This document shows positions 1 to 6,590 of a DNA stretch of 9,251 nucleotides, piece by piece. Within the stretch, counting starts at the first letter, position 1. Each line of letters begins with the position of its first letter. A program made the position numbers and the translations under genes. Under the pieces are notes generated by a model, which saw only the letters and a program-made list of their open reading frames with translations, did not search any database and had not been told where the DNA came from. This stretch comes from Flavobacteriales bacterium UBA5692 (GTDB taxonomy: Bacteria; Bacteroidota; Bacteroidia; Flavobacteriales_D; Sanyastnellaceae): positions 1 to 9,251 of the forward strand of contig DIHQ01000049.1 of assembly GCA_002420235.1 (NCBI GenBank), in the 5' to 3' direction.

Positions 1-1
1 G

Positions 2-286
2 AACATACAACTACATGGGGCACTGACGGGAAAACAATTCACTGACGCGACAAATGCTGAATACACGCCAACTGCTGTTTACGGTGAGATTCCAGCGTAT
101 GCAATTCTCGATTTTGGTCTCGATCGTCAAATTGGTGAAGGCGACTTCTCTTTGGGCCTAAAACTGAATAATCTCACCGATTCGCGGTATTTTACGCGCA
201 GAGCATTAGCCTATCCTGGGCCGGGAATTCTTCCCGCTGACGGATTCAACACCCGTGTTGCTCTTACTTATGCCCCAGCCCGATGA
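2..286 (+). CDS. TonB-dependent outer-membrane receptor, FecA-like, C-terminal fragment
   Basis: This is the last 94 codons of a gene that begins outside the window; the open frame runs from the left edge to TGA at 284-286. The fragment reads as the final beta-strands of a TonB-dependent receptor barrel: alternating hydrophobic strands, the common NNLTDSRYF motif near the C-terminus, then RRALAYPGPGILPADG. The YPGPGI-P-DG stretch resembles the end of FecA-type ferric dicitrate receptors, so an iron-chelate substrate is possible but is inference. Such receptors import ligands across the outer membrane using TonB-ExbBD energy. One oddity is that the chain ends TYAPAR rather than in the usual terminal aromatic residue of a barrel protein. 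The stop overlaps the next gene by four bases (ATGA), which suggests translational coupling. The receptor family call is fairly sure; the substrate is not. Confidence 0.8.
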   Translation, partial: NIQLHGALTGKQFTDATNAEYTPTAVYGEIPAYAILDFGLDRQIGEGDFSLGLKLNNLTDSRYFTRRALAYPGPGILPADGFNTRVALTYAPAR

Positions 287-681
287 CTCCTGCTGAACTA
301 CCAATCGTTTTTTTTGATGGTCCCTGCGGATTATGCCAGCGAAGTATTCAGTGGTTGGTTCGTCATGAACGTGTGATTAAGGGGTCGCCAAAGCTTCATT
401 TTGCTTCATTGCAAAGCGACCTGGCTACGGATTTACTTCCCTCGGGACTTCGAACCCCACCTCTGGAAGGACTTGTTTTCACTTTCGATGCTGAGAATAG
501 AGTTGGCGCTGTGGCCGTGAGGGCATTAGCGCACCACCTTCATTGGCCCTACAGATGGCTCCTTGCGCTTACGCCGAATTTCGGATATCGCTGGGTCGCT
601 CGGAAACGTATGGACCTTTCAATGCGACTTGGAACATGCGATTTGGAGAATACAGAGATTCGGGAGCGCTTGCTGCATTGA
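283..681 (+). CDS. DCC-family (DUF393) thiol-disulfide oxidoreductase-like protein
   Basis: A 132-residue protein of typical length for the DCC family. It has the defining N-terminal motif: a beta-strand IVFFDGPCGLC with Asp12, Cys15 and Cys18 (DxxCxxC), followed by an amphipathic helix. The rest also fits: FASLQSD after the helix, a mid-domain VRALAHHL segment, and a C-terminal GYRWVARKRM...C119 stretch like the conserved Y..IA..R....C end of the family. The family is predicted to be thioredoxin-like; its substrates are mostly unknown. The ATG at 283 overlaps the receptor stop as ATGA, so the two are very probably co-translated. There is no signal peptide, so it should act in the cytoplasm or at the inner face of the membrane. 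DCC proteins often sit beside polytopic membrane proteins, and one such pair follows here. A run of eight T (308-315) lies in the motif region, but the frame is intact. Confidence 0.85.
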   Translation: MTPAELPIVFFDGPCGLCQRSIQWLVRHERVIKGSPKLHFASLQSDLATDLLPSGLRTPPLEGLVFTFDAENRVGAVAVRALAHHLHWPYRWLLALTPNFGYRWVARKRMDLSMRLGTCDLENTEIRERLLH

Positions 682-780
682 ATTCCATTGTTACCTCCGC
701 GGTTGGTCTCGTTCAGGGCCAATTTGAAAGCCCATTCAGGTGCCAGTTTTGGATGTAGTAATAATGAGTTTGGTGAACAA

Positions 781-800
781 TTAGTTTGTGTTCAAACTGA
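781..800. promoter_or_regulatory. inverted repeat upstream of the membrane-protein pair
   Basis: In the 150-base gap between the DCC gene and the first membrane protein there is a perfect 6-base inverted repeat, AGTTTG-TGTT-CAAACT (783-798), extendable by a wobble pair and an A-T pair to 781-800. It lies about 32 bases before the chosen ATG at 832. It could be an operator, a 5' leader hairpin, or a weak terminator for the upstream receptor/DCC unit; no T-run follows, so a terminator is the least likely. I see no confident Bacteroidota -33/-7 promoter in this gap. The structure is seen directly; any function is inference. Confidence 0.25.
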
Positions 801-831
801 ACAATCCGCAAGAATTGTGTTTCTTCAACCC

Positions 832-1686
832 ATGAACAATGACCAAAAGTTAGGAGCTTGGAAACAAGATCGACTTCTAAAGGGAGTCATACTGGTTTTT
901 TGGACCTGCTTCTGGTCGTTTAATGTTGTCGATAAAGCGATTGGCGGAAGTATTTTTTTATGGGTTGGGCGTGACCGGTTTGCCCAATTTCAAAAGTACT
1001 TCGCCTCCGCGGGATTGGAGGCGCCATTGATAGCTGATGCTGCGTTGTATGTCGCGGCAGCCCTTGAGGTGTTTGCCTTTGTGTTTTTTGCTGGTGCATT
1101 GTGGAATTTCGTCCGTCAGCGATTTCAGCAAGCTAGGTCATGGTGTTTCATCGGCATCATCGTTACGCTTGTCACATTCACGTTTTTTTCTATTGGCGAT
1201 CACCTGTTTGGCGACAGATTTGAATTGCTAGAACATACCTTATTTTGGTTCGTTACGATTGCTTCTTGGGTTGTGTACGTTCGACTAGAGGATGAGAGTC
1301 CCGTATTTTCATCTCAACAGACCATGGGTTCAAGACGGTATCAAGGGAACGGAAGCGTGGTAATTTTAGCAATCGGACTCATGATATTAACGACAGGGTC
1401 CATTTTTAAATACAACAACGATTTTTTTTACCGCCGCACTGCAGCAATTGAAGCCGAACCCGTAGGAAAGGATTTGTTCAAGGTTGCATTTCCATTTCTC
1501 GGTGGAAGCCAAGTTTTTGAGGAGACTCTTGCAAAGTTTCAACGTGAACACCCCAATAAATCCATTGATCACATTTATACGGCCCCAAATCCACTTCGGC
1601 TGAAGAAGGCGGATGCACTCATTTTTTACATAGCCACCAAAGACCGGATGGTAGCAATCGAAAACAAAAGCTTAACCCATGAATGA
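832..1686 (+). CDS. five-helix membrane protein with periplasmic C-terminal domain, paralogue A
   Basis: I do not recognise the family. The 284-residue protein has hydrophobic segments at about 16-38, 67-93, 104-124, 132-150 and 175-193. Positive charges (KQDR at the start, RQRFQQAR between helices 2 and 3, GSRR before helix 5) favour an inside N-terminus and a periplasmic C-terminal domain of about 90 residues. Motifs shared with the next gene are FLWVGRD (42-48), FGDRFELLEHTLFW (126-139) and, in the tail, FPFLGG plus HIYTAPNP. The four-helix core recalls DoxX/MauE-like proteins in layout only. I chose ATG 832 over the in-frame ATG at 688 because the extra 48 residues look non-coding, the paralogue starts at the equivalent place, and both starts share AACCCATGAA. 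No Shine-Dalgarno is visible. The 3' end overlaps the next gene by 8 bases. Confidence 0.8.
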   Translation: MNNDQKLGAWKQDRLLKGVILVFWTCFWSFNVVDKAIGGSIFLWVGRDRFAQFQKYFASAGLEAPLIADAALYVAAALEVFAFVFFAGALWNFVRQRFQQARSWCFIGIIVTLVTFTFFSIGDHLFGDRFELLEHTLFWFVTIASWVVYVRLEDESPVFSSQQTMGSRRYQGNGSVVILAIGLMILTTGSIFKYNNDFFYRRTAAIEAEPVGKDLFKVAFPFLGGSQVFEETLAKFQREHPNKSIDHIYTAPNPLRLKKADALIFYIATKDRMVAIENKSLTHE

Positions 1687-2449
1687 ACGCAGAATACTGC
1701 GAACGGCGATTCTTTCGTTTTGGACCCTCTTCTGGGGATTGAGCGTTTTGGATAAAATTATACCCGGTGTCCACTTTTTGTGGGTGGGTAAAGATTTCTT
1801 TGCCTTATTTGTCAAATTCTTTGGTTCATTGGGAATCAGCGACCCCTTATTCCCGACACTAGCCCTCGCTGGTGTGAGTGCACTGGAGGCGGTCAACTTT
1901 ACCTTTCACGCGGTCACCATGGTGCGACATATCCAGCGTAATGAGTATGCGACGGACTATTGGTTTTTTCGGGCGATTTTAACTTCGACGGCATTATTTA
2001 CTCTCTTTTCCATAGCGGATCAGGTCTTCGGCGATCGCTTTCAATTGCTGGAGCACAGCCTATTTTGGATTATCCTCATCGGGACATGGTGGGTTTTTAA
2101 TGCTTTACATAAAGAATCAAATGAAAAACGTGAGTTTCCCCAAAGGAGAATGTTCAGGCGGTCATTGGTGCTCGGAATTGCATTGACACTGGCTGTTTGT
2201 GTATCTGTTTCCGGATTTTCCAGCAGAACATTTTTCAAGGTAAATGCACCAGTCGTAGGTATTGAGGTGGTCGAGGGGATTTATAAATTTGATTTTCCAT
2301 TTCTCGCGGACAAGCGAGTTTTGGAATCCACTATTGCATCGTTCAGGGAGAATCACCCTGACCTAGAAATTACATACATCTACACCGGACCCTCGGAATT
2401 GAACTCAAAGAAAAAGACACACCTGCTGTTGTATGTTTTCACAGAATGA
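1679..2449 (+). CDS. five-helix membrane protein with periplasmic C-terminal domain, paralogue B
   Basis: A 256-residue tandem paralogue of the preceding gene, colinear over its whole length. Shared blocks are FW-LFW-VLDK in helix 1 (14-26), FLWVGKDFFALF (33-44), ALE (68-70), FSIADQVFGDRFQLLEHSLFW (110-130) and the C-terminal KFDFPFLADKRVLESTIASF, NHP and ITYIYTGP blocks. Hydrophobic helices lie at about 8-28, 58-82, 96-116, 122-141 and 162-180, which puts the last ~75 residues in the periplasm. It is shorter mainly in the loop before helix 5. The start lies inside the last codons of paralogue A (8-base overlap), so the two are almost certainly co-translated and may form a heteromer. Function is unknown; the nearby FecA-like receptor and DCC protein suggest an iron or redox role, which is inference only. 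The stop overlaps a very short ATGA-linked frame. Confidence 0.8.
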   Translation: MNERRILRTAILSFWTLFWGLSVLDKIIPGVHFLWVGKDFFALFVKFFGSLGISDPLFPTLALAGVSALEAVNFTFHAVTMVRHIQRNEYATDYWFFRAILTSTALFTLFSIADQVFGDRFQLLEHSLFWIILIGTWWVFNALHKESNEKREFPQRRMFRRSLVLGIALTLAVCVSVSGFSSRTFFKVNAPVVGIEVVEGIYKFDFPFLADKRVLESTIASFRENHPDLEITYIYTGPSELNSKKKTHLLLYVFTE

Positions 2450-2526
2450 GATCTGATTTTAAATGGATCGAATGCAGCTGGGAATCCTCGGATGTAGGCA
2501 GGCGGGTTGCCATCGTCAAGGCGTGA
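2446..2526 (+). CDS. possible 26-residue coupled small ORF
   Basis: An ATG at 2446 overlaps the stop of paralogue B as ATGA and opens a 26-codon frame (MRSDFKWIECSW... ending IVKA, TGA 2524-2526). The ATGA junction matches the tight coupling between the other genes here, which is the only positive evidence. The peptide has mixed charge, two Trp and one Cys, and no clear membrane segment. It could be a real microprotein, the remnant of a decayed downstream gene, or chance. The rest of the 190-base gap up to the next gene holds only short inverted repeats (ACGCT-CC-AGCGT at 2555-2566 and GGCAG...CTGCC at about 2618-2635). Confidence 0.2.
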   Translation: MRSDFKWIECSWESSDVGRRVAIVKA

Positions 2527-2639
2527 TGCGATTATTTACTTATGCTCCTCAGCGACGCTCCAGCGTTTATTGAAAGCATGAAAAATAGAACTGCAAATTA
2601 AGGTTTGGCTTACCTTCGGCAGAAGAACTGCTGCCCTCG

Positions 2640-3716
2640 ATGCCCCAAGCGCCTCCACCTCCATTTTCTTGCCGATACTCCCCGCAACTTCCAGAGTTAC
2701 TTCAAGCCCTCGAGGCCACGGTAGCTCTTTCAACCTATCAGGCTGGTAAGTTGGTTTTGTTTTCGGCTAAGGACAAGAATTCACTTATTCAATTGCCGAG
2801 GAGTTTCCGAAAAGCTATGGGTGTGGCTGAGGATCTGGCATCTGATCGGTTGGCTATCGCTTGCCAAGATCAAATTTTGGTCTTTCGGAATTCAGCTGAA
2901 TTAGCTGAACATTATCCAAAATCTCCTGGGAAGTATGACGCCTTGTACATGCCGAGGGCCGCATATTTTACGGGCCCGTTGGATATCCATGACGTACACT
3001 TTGGTTCTGACGGAGAATTGTATGCAGTGAATACACTATTCTCCTGCATCATACGTGTGGATGACCGATCAAGTTTTACGCCGGTTTGGAAGCCACCATT
3101 TGTTGATGCTGTTTTGGGCGAGGACCGTTGCCACTTGAACGGCCTTGCCATGGAGGGGGGAAGGCCTCGCTACGCCTCGGCATTCAATCAAGGCAACACT
3201 CGCCAAAGCTGGAGAGAGGACATTGCAAATACAGGGGTAATACTGGATATTGATGCTAATGAGGTGGTCGCGCAGGGCTTGGCAATGCCTCACTCACCGC
3301 AGTTGATTCAGGGGGAGCTATATGTCTTGACCTCTGCCGATGGTCAATTGGTTCATATTGATCGATCAACCGGTGCGAGCCGCCCAGTGGTTGATTTTGG
3401 CGGATTTGTTCGGGGCATGTCGCAGCACGGCGACTACCTTTTTGTAGGCCTCTCCAAATTGCGCGAGAAGTCTAAAACATTTGGAGCCATTGCAAAGAAG
3501 TTGCCGAATAACCGGTCTGGCGTTATGGTTGTTCACCTGCCCACCATGAGTAAGATGGGGCTAATTGAATACCAATCCTCCGTGGAGGAAATCTACGATG
3601 TTCATATCTTGGCGGGCAAACGAAGACCCAATATTCTTGGGCCGGATGATAAAATGCATCGCGATGGAGTGACGACTCCGGATAGTACATTTTGGAGGAA
3701 GCCGGCACCACAATAA
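2640..3716 (+). CDS. TIGR03032-family protein, propeller-like
   Basis: A 358-residue protein that matches, from memory, the TIGR03032 family of conserved proteins of unknown function. Landmarks in order are FSCRYSPQLPELL (9-21), STYQAGKLVLFSA (31-43), MPRAAYFTGPLDIHDVHFG (104-122), RCHLNGLAM (163-171), the MPHSPQL block (216-222), the GFVRGMSQHGDYLFVGLSKLR block (255-275) and EEIYDVHIL (316-324). The repeated short beta-strand blocks suggest a beta-propeller-like fold. There is no signal peptide or membrane segment, so it is probably cytoplasmic. Family members are often near sulfotransferase, TPR or surface-polysaccharide genes, but none is visible here. The ATG at 2640 is the first start after an in-frame TAG at 2586-2588; no Shine-Dalgarno precedes it. 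The stop is 7 bases before the next ATG, so the two may be co-transcribed. The biochemical role is unknown. Confidence 0.75.
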   Translation: MPQAPPPPFSCRYSPQLPELLQALEATVALSTYQAGKLVLFSAKDKNSLIQLPRSFRKAMGVAEDLASDRLAIACQDQILVFRNSAELAEHYPKSPGKYDALYMPRAAYFTGPLDIHDVHFGSDGELYAVNTLFSCIIRVDDRSSFTPVWKPPFVDAVLGEDRCHLNGLAMEGGRPRYASAFNQGNTRQSWREDIANTGVILDIDANEVVAQGLAMPHSPQLIQGELYVLTSADGQLVHIDRSTGASRPVVDFGGFVRGMSQHGDYLFVGLSKLREKSKTFGAIAKKLPNNRSGVMVVHLPTMSKMGLIEYQSSVEEIYDVHILAGKRRPNILGPDDKMHRDGVTTPDSTFWRKPAPQ

Positions 3717-3723
3717 ATACGTC

Positions 3724-5244
3724 ATGATTCACCACGCTCGAAAACAACGTCAGATCAAAAACTTAGCTCGTCGCATTGCAGACGAGGTAACCGCAAACGG
3801 AGGACAGCTCACTATTGTAGCCACCAAATGGATGGAGCAGTTACGCCGAATGTATCAATCGCTTATCGGCTGTATTTCCTGCGTATCCTTGCGTCGACTT
3901 GCGCTTAGCTTGGGTTTGATTTTGACGGTGCATGCCACCAATGCTCAGTCCTTTGCGCCAAGCATTCTAGACCCTCACGGACTTTCGGCAAATGGGCAAG
4001 TTGCAGAGTTTGAGTTGGTGGACATCGATGGAGATGGAGATTTGGATATGATAGGTCGAACTAGTGGCTATGGTTATTCTGAGGGCTCTCTTTTTACATT
4101 TCAAGAAAATTCAGGTACGCCGGAATCGGCAAGTTTCGAGCCAGTTTCCACGCCTTTTGGAATCCAAACTATCGATGGGCTTGATGAATTTTATTCGTTT
4201 GGCGGTAATGCATTGGAGATTGCCGATATTGATGGTGATGGCGACCTTGACATACTGACCATTGACGCAATGATGTATGGTTACTCCTACGATCCTTACA
4301 CGTACGTTAACGAGTTGTCCCCGGTGACGTTTTTTGAGAACACAGGTACAACTCAGGCGCCTGCCTTCGAGGTTGGGTTCTTGAATCCATTTGGCCTATC
4401 ATTGGCTCCAATCGTTGAATTAGGTTGGAGCATTCAATCCGTTCAACTAACCGATCTTGATGGTGATAGTGATTTGGACCTGCTCGGATCAGCAAGCCAA
4501 TTCTCTTTGACAGGCAATTCTCAATACTTTTTCTTTGCGTGTGAAAATCAAGGTACAGTTGAGTCTGCGGTTTTCGATACGCCCACGGATGGGCCGTTTG
4601 GATTGCCCGCATTTCCCGATCCATTTGAGGAGCAAGAAACCGAGGGTCTTGTGACAAGTATGGATTTTGTTGATTTGGATGGAGATGGTGATCAAGATTT
4701 AATGGTCTCCGCTCTAGAGATAGAGGATTTGTATAGCTATAACCTTACCACTAATCTCTACTATTACAAGAACACAGGATCATCGTCTGCGCCAGATTTT
4801 AGTACGCCTCCGCTTATCTCCCCCTTTGGTTTAGAGCAAGTGAGCTCATTAGCGCGGATTCAGTTTGCGGACATTGACGCCGACGGTGATGATGACGTGT
4901 TTAGCGCCGCTTACGTGCAATACGATAACACGGTAAACTTTCAGGAGAATATTAGCCCAGTGTCGGTGTTAGATAACGATTGGTCACCACTTACTAAGGG
5001 ATTTGTTTGGCCAAACATACTGAGTGCAGGTGATCCCATTCAGATTCGTTGGCCAGGGCCGGCGGCATCAGTTGTACAATGTGAAATCAGGGACCAAGCA
5101 GGTAGGTTAGTTCAGACACTTCGGTTAGCGCCGTCCTCTGTGTACCACGCACTATCGTTGCCACCCGGGCATTATGTGGTGGTGCTAAGGGATGAATCGA
5201 CGGCGCGCGCGTTCACTGATCGAATCGTAGTTGTTGAGCATTGA
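3724..5244 (+). CDS. secreted FG-GAP/VCBS-repeat protein with T9SS-like C-terminal sorting domain
   Basis: The coordinates give the longest frame, 506 residues. A signal peptide is visible well inside it (SLRRLALSLGLILTVHATNAQS, about 55-76), so the true start is more likely ATG 3850 (residue 43) or 3832 (residue 37); the 42 basic residues before that would be odd for an exported protein. Five acidic calcium loops follow: DIDGDGDLD at 100 and 168, DLDGDSDLD at 244, DLDGDGDQD at 317 and DIDADGDDD at 383. They alternate with an 'ENTGT..AP.F....PFGL' block (about 124-147, 201-225, 268-294, 346-370), as in FG-GAP/VCBS propeller proteins. Residues 420-506 look like a T9SS type A sorting domain (WPNILSAGDPIQIRW, GRLVQTLRL, LPPGHYVVVL, RIVVVEH). 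A cell-surface or secreted, calcium-stabilised binding protein is likely; its ligand is unknown. Confidence 0.8.
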   Translation: MIHHARKQRQIKNLARRIADEVTANGGQLTIVATKWMEQLRRMYQSLIGCISCVSLRRLALSLGLILTVHATNAQSFAPSILDPHGLSANGQVAEFELVDIDGDGDLDMIGRTSGYGYSEGSLFTFQENSGTPESASFEPVSTPFGIQTIDGLDEFYSFGGNALEIADIDGDGDLDILTIDAMMYGYSYDPYTYVNELSPVTFFENTGTTQAPAFEVGFLNPFGLSLAPIVELGWSIQSVQLTDLDGDSDLDLLGSASQFSLTGNSQYFFFACENQGTVESAVFDTPTDGPFGLPAFPDPFEEQETEGLVTSMDFVDLDGDGDQDLMVSALEIEDLYSYNLTTNLYYYKNTGSSSAPDFSTPPLISPFGLEQVSSLARIQFADIDADGDDDVFSAAYVQYDNTVNFQENISPVSVLDNDWSPLTKGFVWPNILSAGDPIQIRWPGPAASVVQCEIRDQAGRLVQTLRLAPSSVYHALSLPPGHYVVVLRDESTARAFTDRIVVVEH

Positions 5245-5301
5245 CTTCGGAGCAGTTTCGCCGCAAACGCGTCCTTAACTAGGGGACATCTTTAAACTTA
5301 A

Positions 5302-5330
5302 AGGTTTCGATGGAATGTGCCATGAAACTT
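5302..5330. terminator. hairpin between convergent genes, possible terminator
   Basis: The 109-base gap between the convergent genes ending at 5244 and 5354 contains a stem-loop: GTTTC (5304-5308) pairs with GAAAC (5324-5328), and ATGG (5310-5313) with CCAT (5320-5323), with G5309 bulged and AATGTG as the loop. One wobble and one A-T pair extend it to 5302-5330. Just upstream is another inverted repeat, CTTTAA-AC-TTAAAG (5290-5303). The position suits a bidirectional terminator, but the nearest + strand T-run (around 5345) is about 15 bases away, so a classic intrinsic terminator is not certain. Confidence 0.4.
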
Positions 5331-5353
5331 CCGAGCTGGAAACATTTTTGGTG

Positions 5354-6499
5354 TCATTCACAATTGTATCCGTATGCCTCAAACATAAGAAGCAAGTCGA
5401 ATACGTCCACATAACCATCGCCGTCGAGATCGCTCATGCAAACTGCAGAATAGTCACAAGTACCGCTTACGTTGGCCAAGGGGTCAAAGTTGAGGCCAAT
5501 CGAATCCATGCAGCCCAGATATAGACAGCTGCCGTCTTCGAGTACGGCAATGGGGTCGAAGTTCAAAGCCATGGCATTCGTGCACCCAGCAAATACGCAC
5601 GAGAGGTCCTCGTAGGTCGCATTGGGATTGTAATTGGCTGCGCTGATGTACATGCAACCACCAATGATGCAGCTGCCGTCGTCCGCGGAGGCTTCCTCAT
5701 CGTAATTATCTGCCGTAGAATCTGTACAACCGATGAATTCATCGCAATCACACGCACCGTTATCGTTGATATCGAAACAATTTCCGTCGCAGTCAAAACA
5801 GCCATCAGGGTAAATGCATTCGGCCGTATTTTCAGGGCCGAACGCTGGATCGAAGTTGCATGCACCATCATCGCCACATCCTTGGGGCATTTCGATAGGC
5901 ATCGCTAGTACTTGCATGCTTTGGCTTTGCTGGCCCTCCACAAACATTTGTACGTTGATGCTACCGGAGATTTCGCCATCTGTAGTCAATTGTGCTATCA
6001 ACACGCGCTCGTCGACTCCGGCTATGGCATTCATGTCACCGAATAAAGTGAACACCGATCCACCAATCGCATCATTAACCACTAGGTTCCCTCCATTGTT
6101 AAACGATGCCAATGCTGCATCCAGACCAATTGAATTCGCGAGGGAACCCATGGAATTGTCTGTCACACCGATGGTAAACCAAGAATCATAGTTGGTCTCA
6201 GGAAAGAGTGGGAGGATTGCACTGTTTAGTGACCAAGCAAAATCTGCACCCAATGCACTTTGGTAAAAACCTTCTGTGCTGCTGATTTGCAAAGGAGTAG
6301 CAATGTCACCGAATACCGCGGACAATTCGTCATTAGGACTGGTCATTTGCGCAAACAGGTGGTACGTTTTCATTCCCGCCAATTCGGAAATTCCTGTAGT
6401 ATCGTGGTTGGCAATCACTTCTGCGTGAATGCCTATAACCTGACCGTTTGCAAGCCCGCTGACAACGCAGCAAGCCAGCAGGAGCGCGGCATGTTTCAT
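5354..6499 (-). CDS. secreted protein with GCTD cysteine repeats and dockerin-like tail
   Basis: A 381-residue protein read from ATG 6499; a TTG one codon earlier is possible but less likely. It begins with a signal peptide (MKHAALLLACCVVSGLANGQ, cleavage near 19-20). Residues about 20-205 are a beta-rich domain with AVFGD, PLQI, FYQSALG, YDSWFTIGV and RVLIAQLTTDG. I have seen similar blocks in uncharacterised secreted proteins of aquatic bacteria, but know no function. Then come five GCTD-type repeats: a divergent one at 208-228 and four at 257-277, 281-301, 305-325 and 329-348, each ending DGSC or similar. The protein ends with a single EF-hand/dockerin-like unit, DLDGDGYVDVFDLLLMF, bracketed by Cys354 and Cys380. 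There is no T9SS-type sorting domain. It is the third gene of the - strand cluster, 91 bases after the lipoprotein, and probably has its own promoter. Confidence 0.75.
   Translation of the reverse strand: MKHAALLLACCVVSGLANGQVIGIHAEVIANHDTTGISELAGMKTYHLFAQMTSPNDELSAVFGDIATPLQISSTEGFYQSALGADFAWSLNSAILPLFPETNYDSWFTIGVTDNSMGSLANSIGLDAALASFNNGGNLVVNDAIGGSVFTLFGDMNAIAGVDERVLIAQLTTDGEISGSINVQMFVEGQQSQSMQVLAMPIEMPQGCGDDGACNFDPAFGPENTAECIYPDGCFDCDGNCFDINDNGACDCDEFIGCTDSTADNYDEEASADDGSCIIGGCMYISAANYNPNATYEDLSCVFAGCTNAMALNFDPIAVLEDGSCLYLGCMDSIGLNFDPLANVSGTCDYSAVCMSDLDGDGYVDVFDLLLMFEAYGYNCE
5360..5440 (-). other. dockerin-like EF-hand unit bracketed by cysteines
   Basis: This encodes the C-terminal 27 residues from Cys354 to Cys380 of the repeat protein. 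It has a calcium-loop motif DLDGDG followed by VDVFDLLLMFEAYG, the shape of half of a type I dockerin. It matches the two tail units of the upstream metalloprotease, including the flanking cysteines. Confidence 0.55.
5456..5878 (-). repeat. five GCTD/DGSC cysteine repeats, mostly two-Cys form
   Basis: Units of about 21 codons are encoded at 5816-5878 (divergent, keeps ACNFDP), 5669-5731, 5597-5659, 5525-5587 and 5456-5515. Each starts GC and ends near DGSC. In the last four the middle Cys of ACNYD is replaced (ADNYD, AANYN, ALNFD, GLNFD), and the linkers between them (IIG, VFA, LYL) lack cysteine. Confidence 0.7.
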
Positions 6500-6590
6500 C
6501 AAGTAATTCGTTCGTGTTCCGTTAAGATAATATAAAAACTTCGTATTAGAAAATTTATATTTCGTCGAAATTATATAATGGACGAGCTAG
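6500..6590 (-). promoter_or_regulatory. AT-rich spacer, probable promoter region for the repeat protein
   Basis: This 91-base gap separates two genes on the same strand and is much richer in A and T than its surroundings. On the - strand it contains long TATA-like stretches, including TTTTTATATTATC about 25-40 bases before the ATG at 6499, which could hold a -10 or Bacteroidota -7 element; no exact TAnnTTTG was found. A 13-base palindrome, ATTTCG-T-CGAAAT (6559-6571), could be an operator or the base of a short hairpin ending the upstream transcript. Confidence 0.3.

Noticed and set aside
308..315. Run of eight T as a possible frameshift in the DCC gene
   Set aside because: The frame encodes an intact DCC motif and a full-length domain across the run, so no frameshift is indicated.
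688..831. N-terminal extension of the first membrane protein from ATG 688
   Set aside because: The extra 48 residues have no hydrophobic or domain character, and the paralogue starts at the position equivalent to 832.
2526..2573. 15-codon frame starting in TGATG overlap after the 26-codon frame
   Set aside because: Too short to separate from chance, with no recognisable sequence character.
6500..6502. TTG start one codon before the ATG of the repeat protein
   Set aside because: The ATG at 6499 directly starts a well-formed signal peptide, so the rarer TTG is not needed.
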